This document shows, in pieces, positions 9,495 through 17,332 of a DNA stretch of 64,000 nt; within the stretch, counting starts at the first letter, position 1, and every line of letters begins with the position of its first letter. The notes beneath the pieces are model-generated. The model saw only the letters and a program-made list of their open reading frames with translations. It was not told the origin of the DNA and did not search any database. Position numbers and translations under genes: made by a program. Source of the DNA: Blastococcus sp. TF02A-30 (GTDB taxonomy: Bacteria > Actinomycetota > Actinomycetes > Mycobacteriales > Geodermatophilaceae); contig NZ_QOHJ01000003.1 of the NCBI RefSeq assembly GCF_003319185.1, forward strand, positions 1-64,000, read 5' to 3'.

Positions 9495-10573
9495 GGCAGC
9501 CGCACCGCCCGCACGGCCAGGACGTCGGGCAGGTGGTCGGCGACCAGCGTGAAGGTGTCCCCCTCGTCGGCGCTGGCGTAGACGCAGCCGTCGCGGGTGC
9601 CCACGTAGACGCCGGTCGGGTCGCCCTCGTCGACGCAGAAGGCGTCCCGCATGACCGCGGTCCAGGCGGCGTCGGGCAGGCCCTCGCCGCCCTCCTCCCA
9701 GGTGCCGCCCGCGTCCCGGGTGCGGTGCACGCGCAGCCTGCCGGCCGGCGGCACCCGCTGCATGTCGGCCACCAGGGGCACGACCCAGGCGGTACCGGGC
9801 GTGGACGGCGAGGAGGCGATCGGGAAGCCGAAGTCGGCCGGCAGCCCGCCGGCGATCGAGGACCACGACCGCCCGGCGTCGTCGGTGCGGAAGACCCCGA
9901 AGTGGTTCTGCGCGTACATCCGGTCGGGCCCGGCGGCGTCGACGGCGACCTTGTGCACGCACTGCCCGTACTCGGGCTCGGCGTCGGGCAGGAAGACGGC
10001 GCTGATCCCCTTGTTGCGCGGCTCGAAGCTGCCACCGCCGTCCTCGCTGACGTAGACCCCGCCGGTGCTCATGGCGACCGTCACCCGCTCGGACGCCGGG
10101 TCGGGGATGACGGTGTGCACCGCTCCCCCACCGCCGCCCGGCTCCCAGGTCGGCCGGTGCGGGTGGTCCCAGAGGCCGCGGACGAGGGAGAAGCTGCAGC
10201 CGCCGTCGGTGCTGCGCCACAGCGAGTGCGGCTCGGCACCGGCCCAGACGACGTCCGGGCGCTCCGCGGTGTCGGGCCGCAGCTGCCACACGCGGGCCAG
10301 CGCCGCGCCGGCGTCCTCGGGGAAGCGGATCGCCCCGTGGTCGGTCTCCTGCCAGCTGGCCCCCAGGTCGTCGGACCACATGACGGTGGGGCCCCAGTGG
10401 CCGTACTGGATGCCGGCGAGGATGCGGGGCGCCGACCGACGGGTGTCCACGCAGACCGCGGCCACCTCCTGGGCGAGCAGGTGCGGCTCGCTCACGGCCC
10501 ACGTGCGCCGGTCGTCCTCGCTGCGCGCCAGGAACAGCCCCTTGCGCGTGCCGATGGCCAGCAGATCGGTCAT
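9491..10573 (-). CDS. Asp-box (BNR/sialidase-like) beta-propeller protein
   Basis: 360-residue cytoplasmic-looking protein without a signal peptide. At least six Asp-box repeats are visible: SDDLGASWQ, STDGGCSFS, SEDGGGSFE, TDDAGRSWS, TRDAGGTWE and SADEGDTFT, spaced as in a six-to-seven-bladed propeller of the sialidase/VPS10/YCF48 type. The catalytic Arg triad and Tyr of true sialidases are not evident, so enzymatic activity should not be assumed. It is coupled by a 4-bp overlap to a ThiS/MoaD sulfur carrier, a pairing that recurs in actinobacteria. Start ATG with GGAGGGG 4-10 nt upstream. Confidence 0.82.
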   Translation of the reverse strand: MTDLLAIGTRKGLFLARSEDDRRTWAVSEPHLLAQEVAAVCVDTRRSAPRILAGIQYGHWGPTVMWSDDLGASWQETDHGAIRFPEDAGAALARVWQLRPDTAERPDVVWAGAEPHSLWRSTDGGCSFSLVRGLWDHPHRPTWEPGGGGGAVHTVIPDPASERVTVAMSTGGVYVSEDGGGSFEPRNKGISAVFLPDAEPEYGQCVHKVAVDAAGPDRMYAQNHFGVFRTDDAGRSWSSIAGGLPADFGFPIASSPSTPGTAWVVPLVADMQRVPPAGRLRVHRTRDAGGTWEEGGEGLPDAAWTAVMRDAFCVDEGDPTGVYVGTRDGCVYASADEGDTFTLVADHLPDVLAVRAVRLP

Positions 10574-10588
10574 GACGCCCCTCCGGTG

Positions 10589-10620
10589 TCGACGGTCCTC
10601 CGGGGATAGGACCGTCGACG
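10589..10620 (-). terminator. Hairpin between the coiled-coil gene and the propeller operon
   Basis: Perfect 12-bp stem GTCGACGGTCCT / AGGACCGTCGAC with an 8-nt loop. It lies 10 nt past the stop of the coiled-coil gene and 15 nt before the propeller gene start, both on the minus strand, so it likely terminates the first. It could also act in the 5' leader of the second. Confidence 0.6.
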
Positions 10621-10630
10621 GGGGCGGAAC

Positions 10631-11104
10631 TCAGCGGCGGGTCGCGCCGCCCGTGTCCGGCTGGTCGGTGCGGGTGACCGTGTGCTCGGTGACCACCGTC
10701 TGGTCGCCGGCGGGAGCGGCGTGCTGCGGCGCGGTGTCGGCGCCGGCCCCGGTGCCGCGCGAGGCGAGGTCAGGCGCCAGCTTCTCGGCCTTGGCGCGGA
10801 GCTGGTCGGCGGCGGAGCGGTCCTCGCCGGCGCGGGCGGCGCGCTCGCGCGCCTCGTGCTCGCTGACGGCGGCGCGCTCCTGCACCTCGGCCAGCTCACG
10901 CCGGGCGCGGGCGGCCTGCTCCTCGGCGAGGGCCTGCTCCTTGTCCGCGCGGGCGGCGCGGACCTGCGCCTCCTGCAGGTGCTCGCGCGCCTGCTCCCGC
11001 TTCTTGGCGCGGCTGACCTTGGAACGCTTGCTCAGTGCCAGCGCCAGCAGTGCGAGCAGCACGACGGCGACGACGACCAGCAGGACGATGAGCCAGGTGT
11101 CCAC
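10631..11104 (-). CDS. Membrane-anchored coiled-coil protein
   Basis: 157-residue protein with one N-terminal membrane segment (residues ~4-24, WLIVLLVVVAVVLLALLALA), a basic stretch (SKRSKVSRAKKR), and then a long Glu/Ala/Arg-rich heptad region (~32-115) typical of a coiled coil. The last 40 residues are low-complexity Thr/Pro/Ala. No catalytic motif. The topology suggests a type II anchor with the coiled coil in the cytoplasm. GTG start with GGAGGGG close upstream, but that site is inside a hairpin (11104-11143). Function unknown. Confidence 0.75.
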   Translation of the reverse strand: MDTWLIVLLVVVAVVLLALLALALSKRSKVSRAKKREQAREHLQEAQVRAARADKEQALAEEQAARARRELAEVQERAAVSEHEARERAARAGEDRSAADQLRAKAEKLAPDLASRGTGAGADTAPQHAAPAGDQTVVTEHTVTRTDQPDTGGATRR

Positions 11105-11143
11105 GGGAACCCCTCCTCGGTTCGGCTCGCTGGGGGGTTCCCG
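11104..11143 (-). promoter_or_regulatory. Hairpin occluding the ribosome-binding site and start of the coiled-coil gene
   Basis: On the minus strand CGGGAACCCC (11143-11134) can pair with GGGGTTCCCG (11113-11104). The second arm overlaps the GGAGGGG ribosome-binding site and touches the GTG start at 11104. It may be a translational switch or just the terminator of the upstream L,D-transpeptidase gene. Confidence 0.45.
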
Positions 11144-11182
11144 CGCGGTGGGAGCAGGAAACGCGCCGGTCGGATCAGGTGA

Positions 11183-12352
11183 TCACTTGAGCGCGCTGCC
11201 GGCCTGCCACTCGGCCCACGGGATGGTCCAGTCGTAGACGTCCGAGCGCAGGGTGCCGGCGCTCGAGCCCCGGATCTCCACGACGTCGCCGGGCTGGGAG
11301 AAGTCGAAGAACCAGGCGGCCCGCTCGGTGGAGAGGTTGATGCACCCGTGCGAGACGTTGCTGTTGCCCTGCTGGGCCACCGACCACGGCGCGGCGTGCA
11401 CGAACTCGCCGCTGTCGGAGATGCGGACGGCGTACTCGACCGGCGTCCGGTAGCCCTCCGGGCTGTCCACCGGCACGCCGTAGGTGCTGGAGTCCATGAT
11501 CCGGTCGCGGTTGAGCTCGGTGACCACGTGCGGGCCGTTGTAGCTCGGGTTGTCGGGGCTGCCCGCGCTCATCGGCCAGGTCTGGACGAGCTGGTCGCCG
11601 TCGTAGACCTCCATCGTGTGCGTGGAGGCGTCGGCGATCGAGACGTGCTTCTCGCCGATCCGGAAGGACACCGTGCGGTCCTTCTCGCCCCACACGCCGT
11701 CGCCGAAGTCGACCCCGTAGAGCGTGGCGTCGAGCCGGACGTCGGTCTGCGCCGGCCAGTACTGCGACGGGCGGAAGTGCACCTCGGTGTCGCTGAACCA
11801 GTTCCACACGCCGTCGGTAGGCGTGGACGAGGTGACCTTCAGGTTGCTCTCGACGGCGGCCTTGTCGGCCACCGGGTCGTCGAACCACACCCGGATCGGC
11901 ATGCCGACGCCGACGGTCTGCCCGTCCAGCGGGCCGATGGACGGCGTGGACAGCGTCGCGGGCGTGACCGTGGTGAACGTGCTCGCCGCCTCGGCGGTCT
12001 CGTCGTCCTCGTTGGCCGCCGTCGCGGTCACGGTGTAGCTGGTGCCGTAGGCCAGCGGCGTCTCCGGCGTCCACACCTGGGTGCCGGAGCCGTCCTCGGC
12101 CGGGACCACCTCACCGGCGAGCTCGGCACCGGCGCCGTCGACGACGGTCACCTGCTCGAGCTCGCCGTCGGTCACCTCGATCTCCAGCGGGGTGACCGGG
12201 GAGACGTCGGTCGACCCGTCCGCCACCGAGACGCCGACCTGCGCCGGCGGCACCTCCGCGGCCTGCTCGGCCGAGCCCCCGGCGTCGTCGCCGCTGCAGC
12301 CGGTGAGGAACACCAGCGCGCTCGCGGTGATCAGTACGGCTGTCCGTCGCAC
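11183..12352 (-). CDS. L,D-transpeptidase lipoprotein (Ig-like + YkuD)
   Basis: 389-residue exported lipoprotein. Signal peptide with lipobox LTGC at Cys19, so the mature protein is lipid-anchored outside the membrane. Residues ~40-220 form two bacterial Ig-like domains; residues ~225-350 form the YkuD catalytic domain with the active-site motif SHGCINLS (catalytic Cys, upstream His in the GPHVV region). It makes 3-3 peptidoglycan cross-links, like mycobacterial LdtMt2, whose domain order it shares. GTG start, weak GAGAGGGG upstream. It stands alone, with no neighbour that reveals regulation. Confidence 0.92.
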   Translation of the reverse strand: MRRTAVLITASALVFLTGCSGDDAGGSAEQAAEVPPAQVGVSVADGSTDVSPVTPLEIEVTDGELEQVTVVDGAGAELAGEVVPAEDGSGTQVWTPETPLAYGTSYTVTATAANEDDETAEAASTFTTVTPATLSTPSIGPLDGQTVGVGMPIRVWFDDPVADKAAVESNLKVTSSTPTDGVWNWFSDTEVHFRPSQYWPAQTDVRLDATLYGVDFGDGVWGEKDRTVSFRIGEKHVSIADASTHTMEVYDGDQLVQTWPMSAGSPDNPSYNGPHVVTELNRDRIMDSSTYGVPVDSPEGYRTPVEYAVRISDSGEFVHAAPWSVAQQGNSNVSHGCINLSTERAAWFFDFSQPGDVVEIRGSSAGTLRSDVYDWTIPWAEWQAGSALK

Positions 12353-12540
12353 CGTCGTCCCCTCTCCCCGTCGCCCGGGCGACCGGGCGTCCTCCCGAGT
12401 GTCCCAGCTCCGCCGGCGCGGGGGCGGCGGCTGCGGAGGGACACGGCCGGCGGGTGTGGCGGAGCCCGCCCCCGGGGGGTGTCACCACGGCCCCGGGGCG
12501 CTGGTATCGTTCTCCCTCGTTGCCGGCTCGCCGGCGATCC

Positions 12541-12614
<74 letters not shown>

Positions 12615-12631
12615 TCTGCACGATCCTGACC

Positions 12632-12659
12632 AGCGGCGATGTCCACGGACATCGCCGCT
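12632..12659 (+). terminator. tRNA-Lys terminator
   Basis: Perfect 13-bp inverted repeat AGCGGCGATGTCC / GGACATCGCCGCT with only 2 nt between arms (the innermost pairs must open), starting 18 nt after the tRNA and followed by TCGTCGTT. Confidence 0.8.
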
Positions 12660-12933
12660 TCGTCGTTCCCGGGGCGCTGCTCCCCACGCGCTCCCCCAGT
12701 TCGGGCGGTCGAGGGGCCTGCCACCGCCACGGCAGAGCCGGGACCACGCGGACAGCCGAGGCGGACGGCGCTGCGGACGCCGTCGAGGCGCAAGCCGCCA
12801 CCCCGCGCCGCAACCGAAGCGTCACCTCGCGCGCCCCGGCAACCACAGCCGCCACAGGCGTCACCCCGTCACGCAGAGCGCATGGTTCCCTCTTTTGAGT
12901 AACTACACCGCTGTAACCCGTTGGAGAGCTCCC
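12660..12933. other. Non-coding stretch between tRNA terminator and beta-helix gene
   Basis: No supported gene. Open frames here are Arg/Pro-rich and unconvincing. Near the right end, GGTTCCCTCTTTTGAGTAACTACAC is less GC-rich than its surroundings and may contain the promoter of the downstream gene; GGAGAG at 12923-12928 is its ribosome-binding site. Confidence 0.4.
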
Positions 12934-14166
12934 ATGCACCACGTCCCGTCCGTCCCGAGCCGCGAGGCGCGCGCCGCGGCGCAGTTCCGACGGGGCGACC
13001 GCTCCGGAGGCCGGCACGGCTTCCTCGCAGGGGTGGCCCTCACCCTGGCCGCCGTGGCGACGGTCGCAGCGCTCGCGGGGCCGTTCCCGGTGGCCTCGCC
13101 CGCACCCGACAGCCCGGCGCTCCTCGCCGGGGCCCGGACGACCGTCTCCGGCGCTGCCGGCTCGCACCCCGGGACCCCGGATCACGGAGCTCCGCCCGCC
13201 GGGGACGTCCCGTCGACCGCAGGGACGTCGCCCTCCGGCGCCCCGGCCGTCGCGGCCCCCGTCACCCCTGCGCCGGTAGCGCCCGCCCCGGCCACCTCCT
13301 CCGCCGACACGACCGGCGACCCCGCAGGCGACGAGCGACCCGATCCCTCGTCGAGCGATCCCACGGCGGGGGCGGTCGAGGTCGGGCCCGGAGGAGGCAC
13401 CGCAGCGCGGCTGGAGCAGGCCCTGGCCACCTCGCTCCTGGTGACGATGCCCCCGGGTGAGTACGTCTTCGAGCGCGCGCCGGTCCTCCCCGACAACGCC
13501 AGGATCGTCGGCGCGGGCAAGGCCCTGACGAAGTGGTTCCGCACCTTCGACGGCGACTTCGCCGTCCTGCCCGAGAGCGCAACCCTGGAGAACCTGGCCA
13601 TCCAGGGCCAGGGCGCGCAGTTCGGCGGCCGCGGTCTCGTCCTCACCGGCGACGACGGTCGCCAGGTGCTCGACAACGTGGCGGTCCTCGGCTTCGAGGG
13701 GTACTGCATCGACTTCGAGACCATCCACGCGGGGTCGCAGTTCCGCGCCGAGAAGCTCGACGTCGCCCGGTACAACGCCGACCCGACCGGCGACCGCTAC
13801 GCCGTCCACATGGCCGACGGGTTCCAGAACAGCGCGGTTCCCAGGAGCTTCTTCCAGGTCGAGACGCAGGGCTCGCCCTTCGCCTACCTCGGCGGCTCGA
13901 ACGACGTCTACGTCACCGCCTCGACCGTCGGCGGGATGCAGTTCACCGAGAACACCCGCGGCTTCCACCTCGGGGTGTCGCGCTGGCTCAACCAGCCGGC
14001 TGTCGAGATCCACGGCCACGGCATCACCGTGACGGGGGTCGGCATCCGGCCCGCGGTCACGATCATGCCCGGTGCTGACGACGTGCACTTCGACGGCAGC
14101 TACTTCAACGCCGGGGCCGTGGACAGGTCGGGTGCCGGCAACAACACCGGGCTGCCCGCTCGCTGA
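12934..14166 (+). CDS. Exported protein with Pro/Ser/Thr stalk and beta-helix domain
   Basis: 410 residues. An Arg-rich N terminus precedes a membrane/signal segment at ~34-55 (FLAGVALTLAAVATVAALAG), then a Pro/Ala/Ser/Thr-rich stalk to ~150, then a pectate-lyase-type right-handed beta-helix (TMPPGEYVF, NARIVGAGKALTK, ATLENLAIQGQGAQF, VTGVGIRPAVTI). This is typical of surface or cell-wall proteins that bind or cut polysaccharide; no catalytic residues can be named. I chose the ATG with GGAGAG 5 nt upstream over an in-frame TTG at 12895. The gene is the only cargo between tRNA-Lys and the decayed tRNA copy, so it may be acquired. Confidence 0.75.
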   Translation: MHHVPSVPSREARAAAQFRRGDRSGGRHGFLAGVALTLAAVATVAALAGPFPVASPAPDSPALLAGARTTVSGAAGSHPGTPDHGAPPAGDVPSTAGTSPSGAPAVAAPVTPAPVAPAPATSSADTTGDPAGDERPDPSSSDPTAGAVEVGPGGGTAARLEQALATSLLVTMPPGEYVFERAPVLPDNARIVGAGKALTKWFRTFDGDFAVLPESATLENLAIQGQGAQFGGRGLVLTGDDGRQVLDNVAVLGFEGYCIDFETIHAGSQFRAEKLDVARYNADPTGDRYAVHMADGFQNSAVPRSFFQVETQGSPFAYLGGSNDVYVTASTVGGMQFTENTRGFHLGVSRWLNQPAVEIHGHGITVTGVGIRPAVTIMPGADDVHFDGSYFNAGAVDRSGAGNNTGLPAR

Positions 14167-14208
14167 CACGTTCGCCGTCCACGGCCGACGTGGTGGTAGC
14201 GGCTCGTG

Positions 14209-14245
14209 ATCAGCGGGCTCGGGTCTCGAGTCCCTGACGGCGCAC
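14209..14245 (+). repeat. att-like direct repeat, decayed tRNA-Lys 3' half
   Basis: Matches tRNA-Lys 12578-12614 at 33 of 37 positions. The changes hit the T-arm (GGTTCGA becomes GTCTCGA, breaking a stem pair and the invariant GTTC), and the 5' half is absent, so it is not a working tRNA. Read as the displaced original 3' end left by integration at the tRNA gene. Confidence 0.65.
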
Positions 14246-14249
14246 CCTC

Positions 14250-14285
14250 CGACGCGGCCCGGTCCTCCTGGACCGGGCCGCGTCG
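14250..14285. terminator. Strong hairpin after the tRNA remnant
   Basis: Perfect 16-bp stem CGACGCGGCCCGGTCC / GGACCGGGCCGCGTCG with a TCCT loop. It lies between the beta-helix gene and the convergent channel gene. It may be the terminator that originally followed the tRNA, and it can serve both strands. Confidence 0.8.
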
Positions 14286-14306
14286 CCGTCCCGGGCCCAC
14301 CCGCGG

Positions 14307-16121
14307 TCAGCCGCGCCGGGCGGGGTCCCGGCGCAGCTGCTCCTCCACTCGGCGCCAGACCCAGCCCGAGGGCACCCGCTGCCCGGAGACCACGTACTCC
14401 CGGGCCGAGTCCACCTGCAGCGTGATGGCCAGCGCGCGCCGCGCCGCCGGCCAGCCGGCCAGGAGCAGCTCGTCGCCCTCGCGGAGCGCGAAGTCCGGGC
14501 CCGGGTCCAGCGTGGCCTCGTCGCCGCGGAGCACCAGGAGCACGACGGCGTGCAGCGGCTCGTCGCGGTCCTCGGGGTTGCGCAGCAGGTCGCCGAGGCG
14601 CGCCTCGCCGGACCGCAGCCATGCCGGCAGCGACGGCGCCTCCTCCGCCGACAGCCGCACCTTCCACAGGGCCTGCAGCTGCTCGCCGCACAGCCCGGTG
14701 AGTCGCTCGACGAGCTCGGCCGCCCAGGCGTCGCCCCGGCCGGGCATGTCGCGGATGAAGCGCCACAGCAGCGGCGTGGACAGCTGCGCGTACACCTGGT
14801 GGGCCACCACCTCGGTGGGCACGAGCAGCGCGTCGATCTCCATGGCCTGGAACAGCGGTGCGTTCGCCGGGCGGTTCTGCCGGGCGGCGACGAACAGCTC
14901 GGGCGCCGCCCGACGGGCCGCGGCCACCAGCGAGAGGTTGGTCGTGTCGTTGTCCGTGCCGGCCACGAACCCCACCGCGGAGCCGATCCCCACCCGGTCC
15001 AGGACGCCGGGCTCGGAACCGTCGGCCACCACGCCGTCCTCGCCGTCGGCCCCCGGCTGCGGGTCGACCACGGTCACCTGGATGCCCTCGTCCCGCAGGT
15101 CGCGGGTCAGCTCCCGGCCGAGGCGCCCGTAGCCGAAGACCACCCAGCGGCCGGTGCGCGGCGGCGACCCCCGCGGCGGCAGCGGCCCGCCCGGCCCGTT
15201 CTCCAGCCAGGTGAGCAGCTGGTAGGACGCCGGCGCCCGCAGCGCGAGCCGCACGTGGTCGCCGAAGACGTCGAACGGGTTCACGACGCTCGGCGAGCCG
15301 AACGACCGCATCCGCTCCCCCATCGCCCGCGTCGTGGCCCGGGCGATCACCGGGACGTCGGGTCGCAGCAGGGTGGCGGTCATGACGACGGCGAGGTTGG
15401 CCTCGTCGTCGTCGGTCAGCGCCACCACCGCCTCGCACATCGGGTGGTCGAGACCCGCGACGCCGAGGTGCGCCGGGTCGCGGGCGTCGGCGGCCAGCCC
15501 CGGCACGTCGGCCCGGTACGACTCGAGCTCCAGGCCCTCGATCCGCTCGGCGGCGCGGTCGAGCACGACCACCCGCCGGCCGAGCGCGTCCATCGAGTGG
15601 CCCAGCAGCTCACCGGCGCGGCCGTAGCCCGCGATGAGGACGAACGGCTCGGCCAGCCGGGCCACCTTGCGCGAGAACCGCTGCAGCGCCAGCGCCTGGC
15701 GGAACGCGCGGTCCTGGATGAGCGACAGCAGCGAGCCGATCGCGTAGGCCCAGCCGATGACGGTGAGGTAGATCGAGACCGTCAGCCACATCCGCTGGTT
15801 GTAGGTGAACGGGTACGGGATCTCGCCGAAGCCGATCGTCGTCGCGGTGTAGCTCATGACGTAGATGGCGTCGAAGAAGCCCATCCGCCAGGGCCGCCCC
15901 TCGGCGTCCACCCCCGGGATCAGCGTCAGCCCCAGGACGCTCACCGAGAAGATGACGATGAGCACGATCAGCGGGGCGCGCATCCGCCGGAGGATCAGGA
16001 AGATCGTCGCCGACGCCTTGGCCGACGACGACGTGGCGGCCAGCGCGCGGGCGCGGCGGATGCGCCGCTGGTCGTCGTCCGGCCGGCGCCGCGACCAGAA
16101 GGTGAGCAGCGGGTTGCCCAC
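14307..16121 (-). CDS. Ion channel with two RCK (TrkA-N/TrkA-C) domains
   Basis: 604 residues. TM1 at ~48-70 (PLIVLIVIFSVSVLGLTL), pore helix and selectivity filter SYTATTIGFGEIP at ~90-103, TM2 at ~113-138, then two Rossmann RCK modules with nucleotide-binding loops VLIAGYGRAGELLG (~165) and WVVFGYGRLGREL (~350), each followed by a TrkA-C-like segment. The filter TIGFGE departs slightly from the canonical TVGYGD but keeps its layout, so it is a K+ channel relative; ion selectivity is not certain. RCK domains usually bind nucleotides or Ca2+ to gate the pore. A small membrane protein is encoded 12 bp upstream on the same strand. Confidence 0.88.
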   Translation of the reverse strand: MGNPLLTFWSRRRPDDDQRRIRRARALAATSSSAKASATIFLILRRMRAPLIVLIVIFSVSVLGLTLIPGVDAEGRPWRMGFFDAIYVMSYTATTIGFGEIPYPFTYNQRMWLTVSIYLTVIGWAYAIGSLLSLIQDRAFRQALALQRFSRKVARLAEPFVLIAGYGRAGELLGHSMDALGRRVVVLDRAAERIEGLELESYRADVPGLAADARDPAHLGVAGLDHPMCEAVVALTDDDEANLAVVMTATLLRPDVPVIARATTRAMGERMRSFGSPSVVNPFDVFGDHVRLALRAPASYQLLTWLENGPGGPLPPRGSPPRTGRWVVFGYGRLGRELTRDLRDEGIQVTVVDPQPGADGEDGVVADGSEPGVLDRVGIGSAVGFVAGTDNDTTNLSLVAAARRAAPELFVAARQNRPANAPLFQAMEIDALLVPTEVVAHQVYAQLSTPLLWRFIRDMPGRGDAWAAELVERLTGLCGEQLQALWKVRLSAEEAPSLPAWLRSGEARLGDLLRNPEDRDEPLHAVVLLVLRGDEATLDPGPDFALREGDELLLAGWPAARRALAITLQVDSAREYVVSGQRVPSGWVWRRVEEQLRRDPARRG

Positions 16122-16133
16122 GGCGGCCTCCGA

Positions 16134-16520
16134 TCACCCGCGGTGGAAGGACACCGTCTCGATGACCAGCAGGACGATCGAGACCAGGTTGGCCAGCAGC
16201 GCCCCGCCGGACAGCGACACGACGCTGGCCGTCCACGCCGGCGTCATGCCGGCAGAGGAGACGTACTCGGCGTAGCCCCACATCAGCCCCGCCCCGATGA
16301 GCTGGAGGTCGGCGACCAGGCTGGTGGCCAGGTGCACCGCGCCGATCTGGGTGCGGTCCCCGAACTTGAGCACCGTGGCGATCAGGTTCACCACGATGGC
16401 GGCGAACAGCTCGAACGGGTTGTGCAGCACCGGGTCGTCGATGTCGCCGATGAAGAAGCCGAAGTTCAGCGTCGCGGCCAGCACCACGAAGAAGCCGAAC
16501 ACGACCTTCTCCAGGTTCAC
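16134..16520 (-). CDS. Membrane protein encoded with the RCK channel
   Basis: 128 residues with about four hydrophobic segments: ~3-25 (VVFGFFVVLAATLNFGFFIG), ~38-55 (FELFAAIVVNLIATVLKF), ~68-88 and ~98-122 (GGALLANLVSIVLLVIETV). No soluble domain and no known signature. GTG start with GGGAGG 6 nt upstream. The next gene downstream on the same strand, 12 bp away, is the two-RCK channel; conserved pairing of such proteins suggests an accessory role in ion transport, which is inference. Confidence 0.82.
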   Translation of the reverse strand: MNLEKVVFGFFVVLAATLNFGFFIGDIDDPVLHNPFELFAAIVVNLIATVLKFGDRTQIGAVHLATSLVADLQLIGAGLMWGYAEYVSSAGMTPAWTASVVSLSGGALLANLVSIVLLVIETVSFHRG

Positions 16521-16605
16521 CCGGCCTCCCGCTGCTGTGGGGGCCCTGATCGAAGCGCAGGAGCGGGCCCGCGTCCACCGGAACGGTGCTCGGATACTCG
16601 GGGGC

Positions 16606-17271
16606 GTGATCGTCACCTTCGACCTGTTCAGCGCGCTCACCGACAGCCGGACCGGGGGCTCCGCCGTCCTCGGCGACCTGGCCGCCCGGCGCGGGTGGGA
16701 GGTGCCCGGCACCGAGCTGTACGACCGGTGGGACGGCCACAACAAGGCGCTGCAGCGCACCGCGCACCCGCCGGTCACCTTCGCCGACCTCTCCCGGGAG
16801 GCCCTGGCCCGCGCCTACACCGACCTGGGGCTGGGCCGCGGCACGGTGGACGCCGACCTGGCCGCCGTCCAGGCGTCGGTCGCGCAGTGGCCGCTGTGGG
16901 CCGACGTCGCCGAGGGGGTCGCGGCGGTGGCCGCGGAGCACCGGGTCGGGATCCTGTCCAACGTCGACGACGCCCTCGCCCGCACCACCCGAGCCGCCCG
17001 GCTGGTCGACCCCGAGCTGCTCCTGACCTCCCAGCGGCTGGGCGCCTACAAGCCGGACCCGGAGATCTACCGGCGGGCGGCGGCCGCGGTCGCACCGGCG
17101 CGGCTGGTGCACGTCGCCGCCTCGGCGCGGGACGTCCGCGGGGCGCTGGAGTCCGGCCTCGCCACCGTCCGCCTGGCGCGCACCGGGCACGCCCTGGACG
17201 CGGGGGGCCCGCGGCCCCCGCACGAGGTGCAGTCGGCCACGGACCTCCCGGAGGTGCTGCGGGCGCTGTGA
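16606..17271 (+). CDS. HAD-superfamily hydrolase
   Basis: 221 residues. HAD motifs are recognisable: motif I as TFDLFSALTD (nucleophile Asp near residue 5, but the usual second Asp is replaced by Phe-Ser), motif II GILSNVDD, motif III Lys in LGAYKPDPEIY, and motif IV in the HVAASARDVRGA region, where the expected acidic pair is weak. It resembles haloacid-dehalogenase/2-haloacid-type members that lack the second motif-I Asp. Substrate unknown. GATACT ends 7 nt before the GTG start and no ribosome-binding site is seen, so a leaderless mRNA is plausible. Divergent from the channel operon. Confidence 0.8.
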   Translation: MIVTFDLFSALTDSRTGGSAVLGDLAARRGWEVPGTELYDRWDGHNKALQRTAHPPVTFADLSREALARAYTDLGLGRGTVDADLAAVQASVAQWPLWADVAEGVAAVAAEHRVGILSNVDDALARTTRAARLVDPELLLTSQRLGAYKPDPEIYRRAAAAVAPARLVHVAASARDVRGALESGLATVRLARTGHALDAGGPRPPHEVQSATDLPEVLRAL

Positions 17272-17332
17272 GCGCCCTGCTCGTCCGAGCGACCCGGGGA
17301 AGGCTCCCCCCGGCCGCGCCGTTGCACGCCGT

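Noticed and set aside
12895-12933. TTG start extending the beta-helix protein by 13 residues
   Set aside because: No ribosome-binding site; the ATG at 12934 has GGAGAG at the right distance.
14161-14250. A second complete tRNA-Lys gene
   Set aside because: Only the 3' half resembles the tRNA; the T-arm is broken and no acceptor 5' strand exists.
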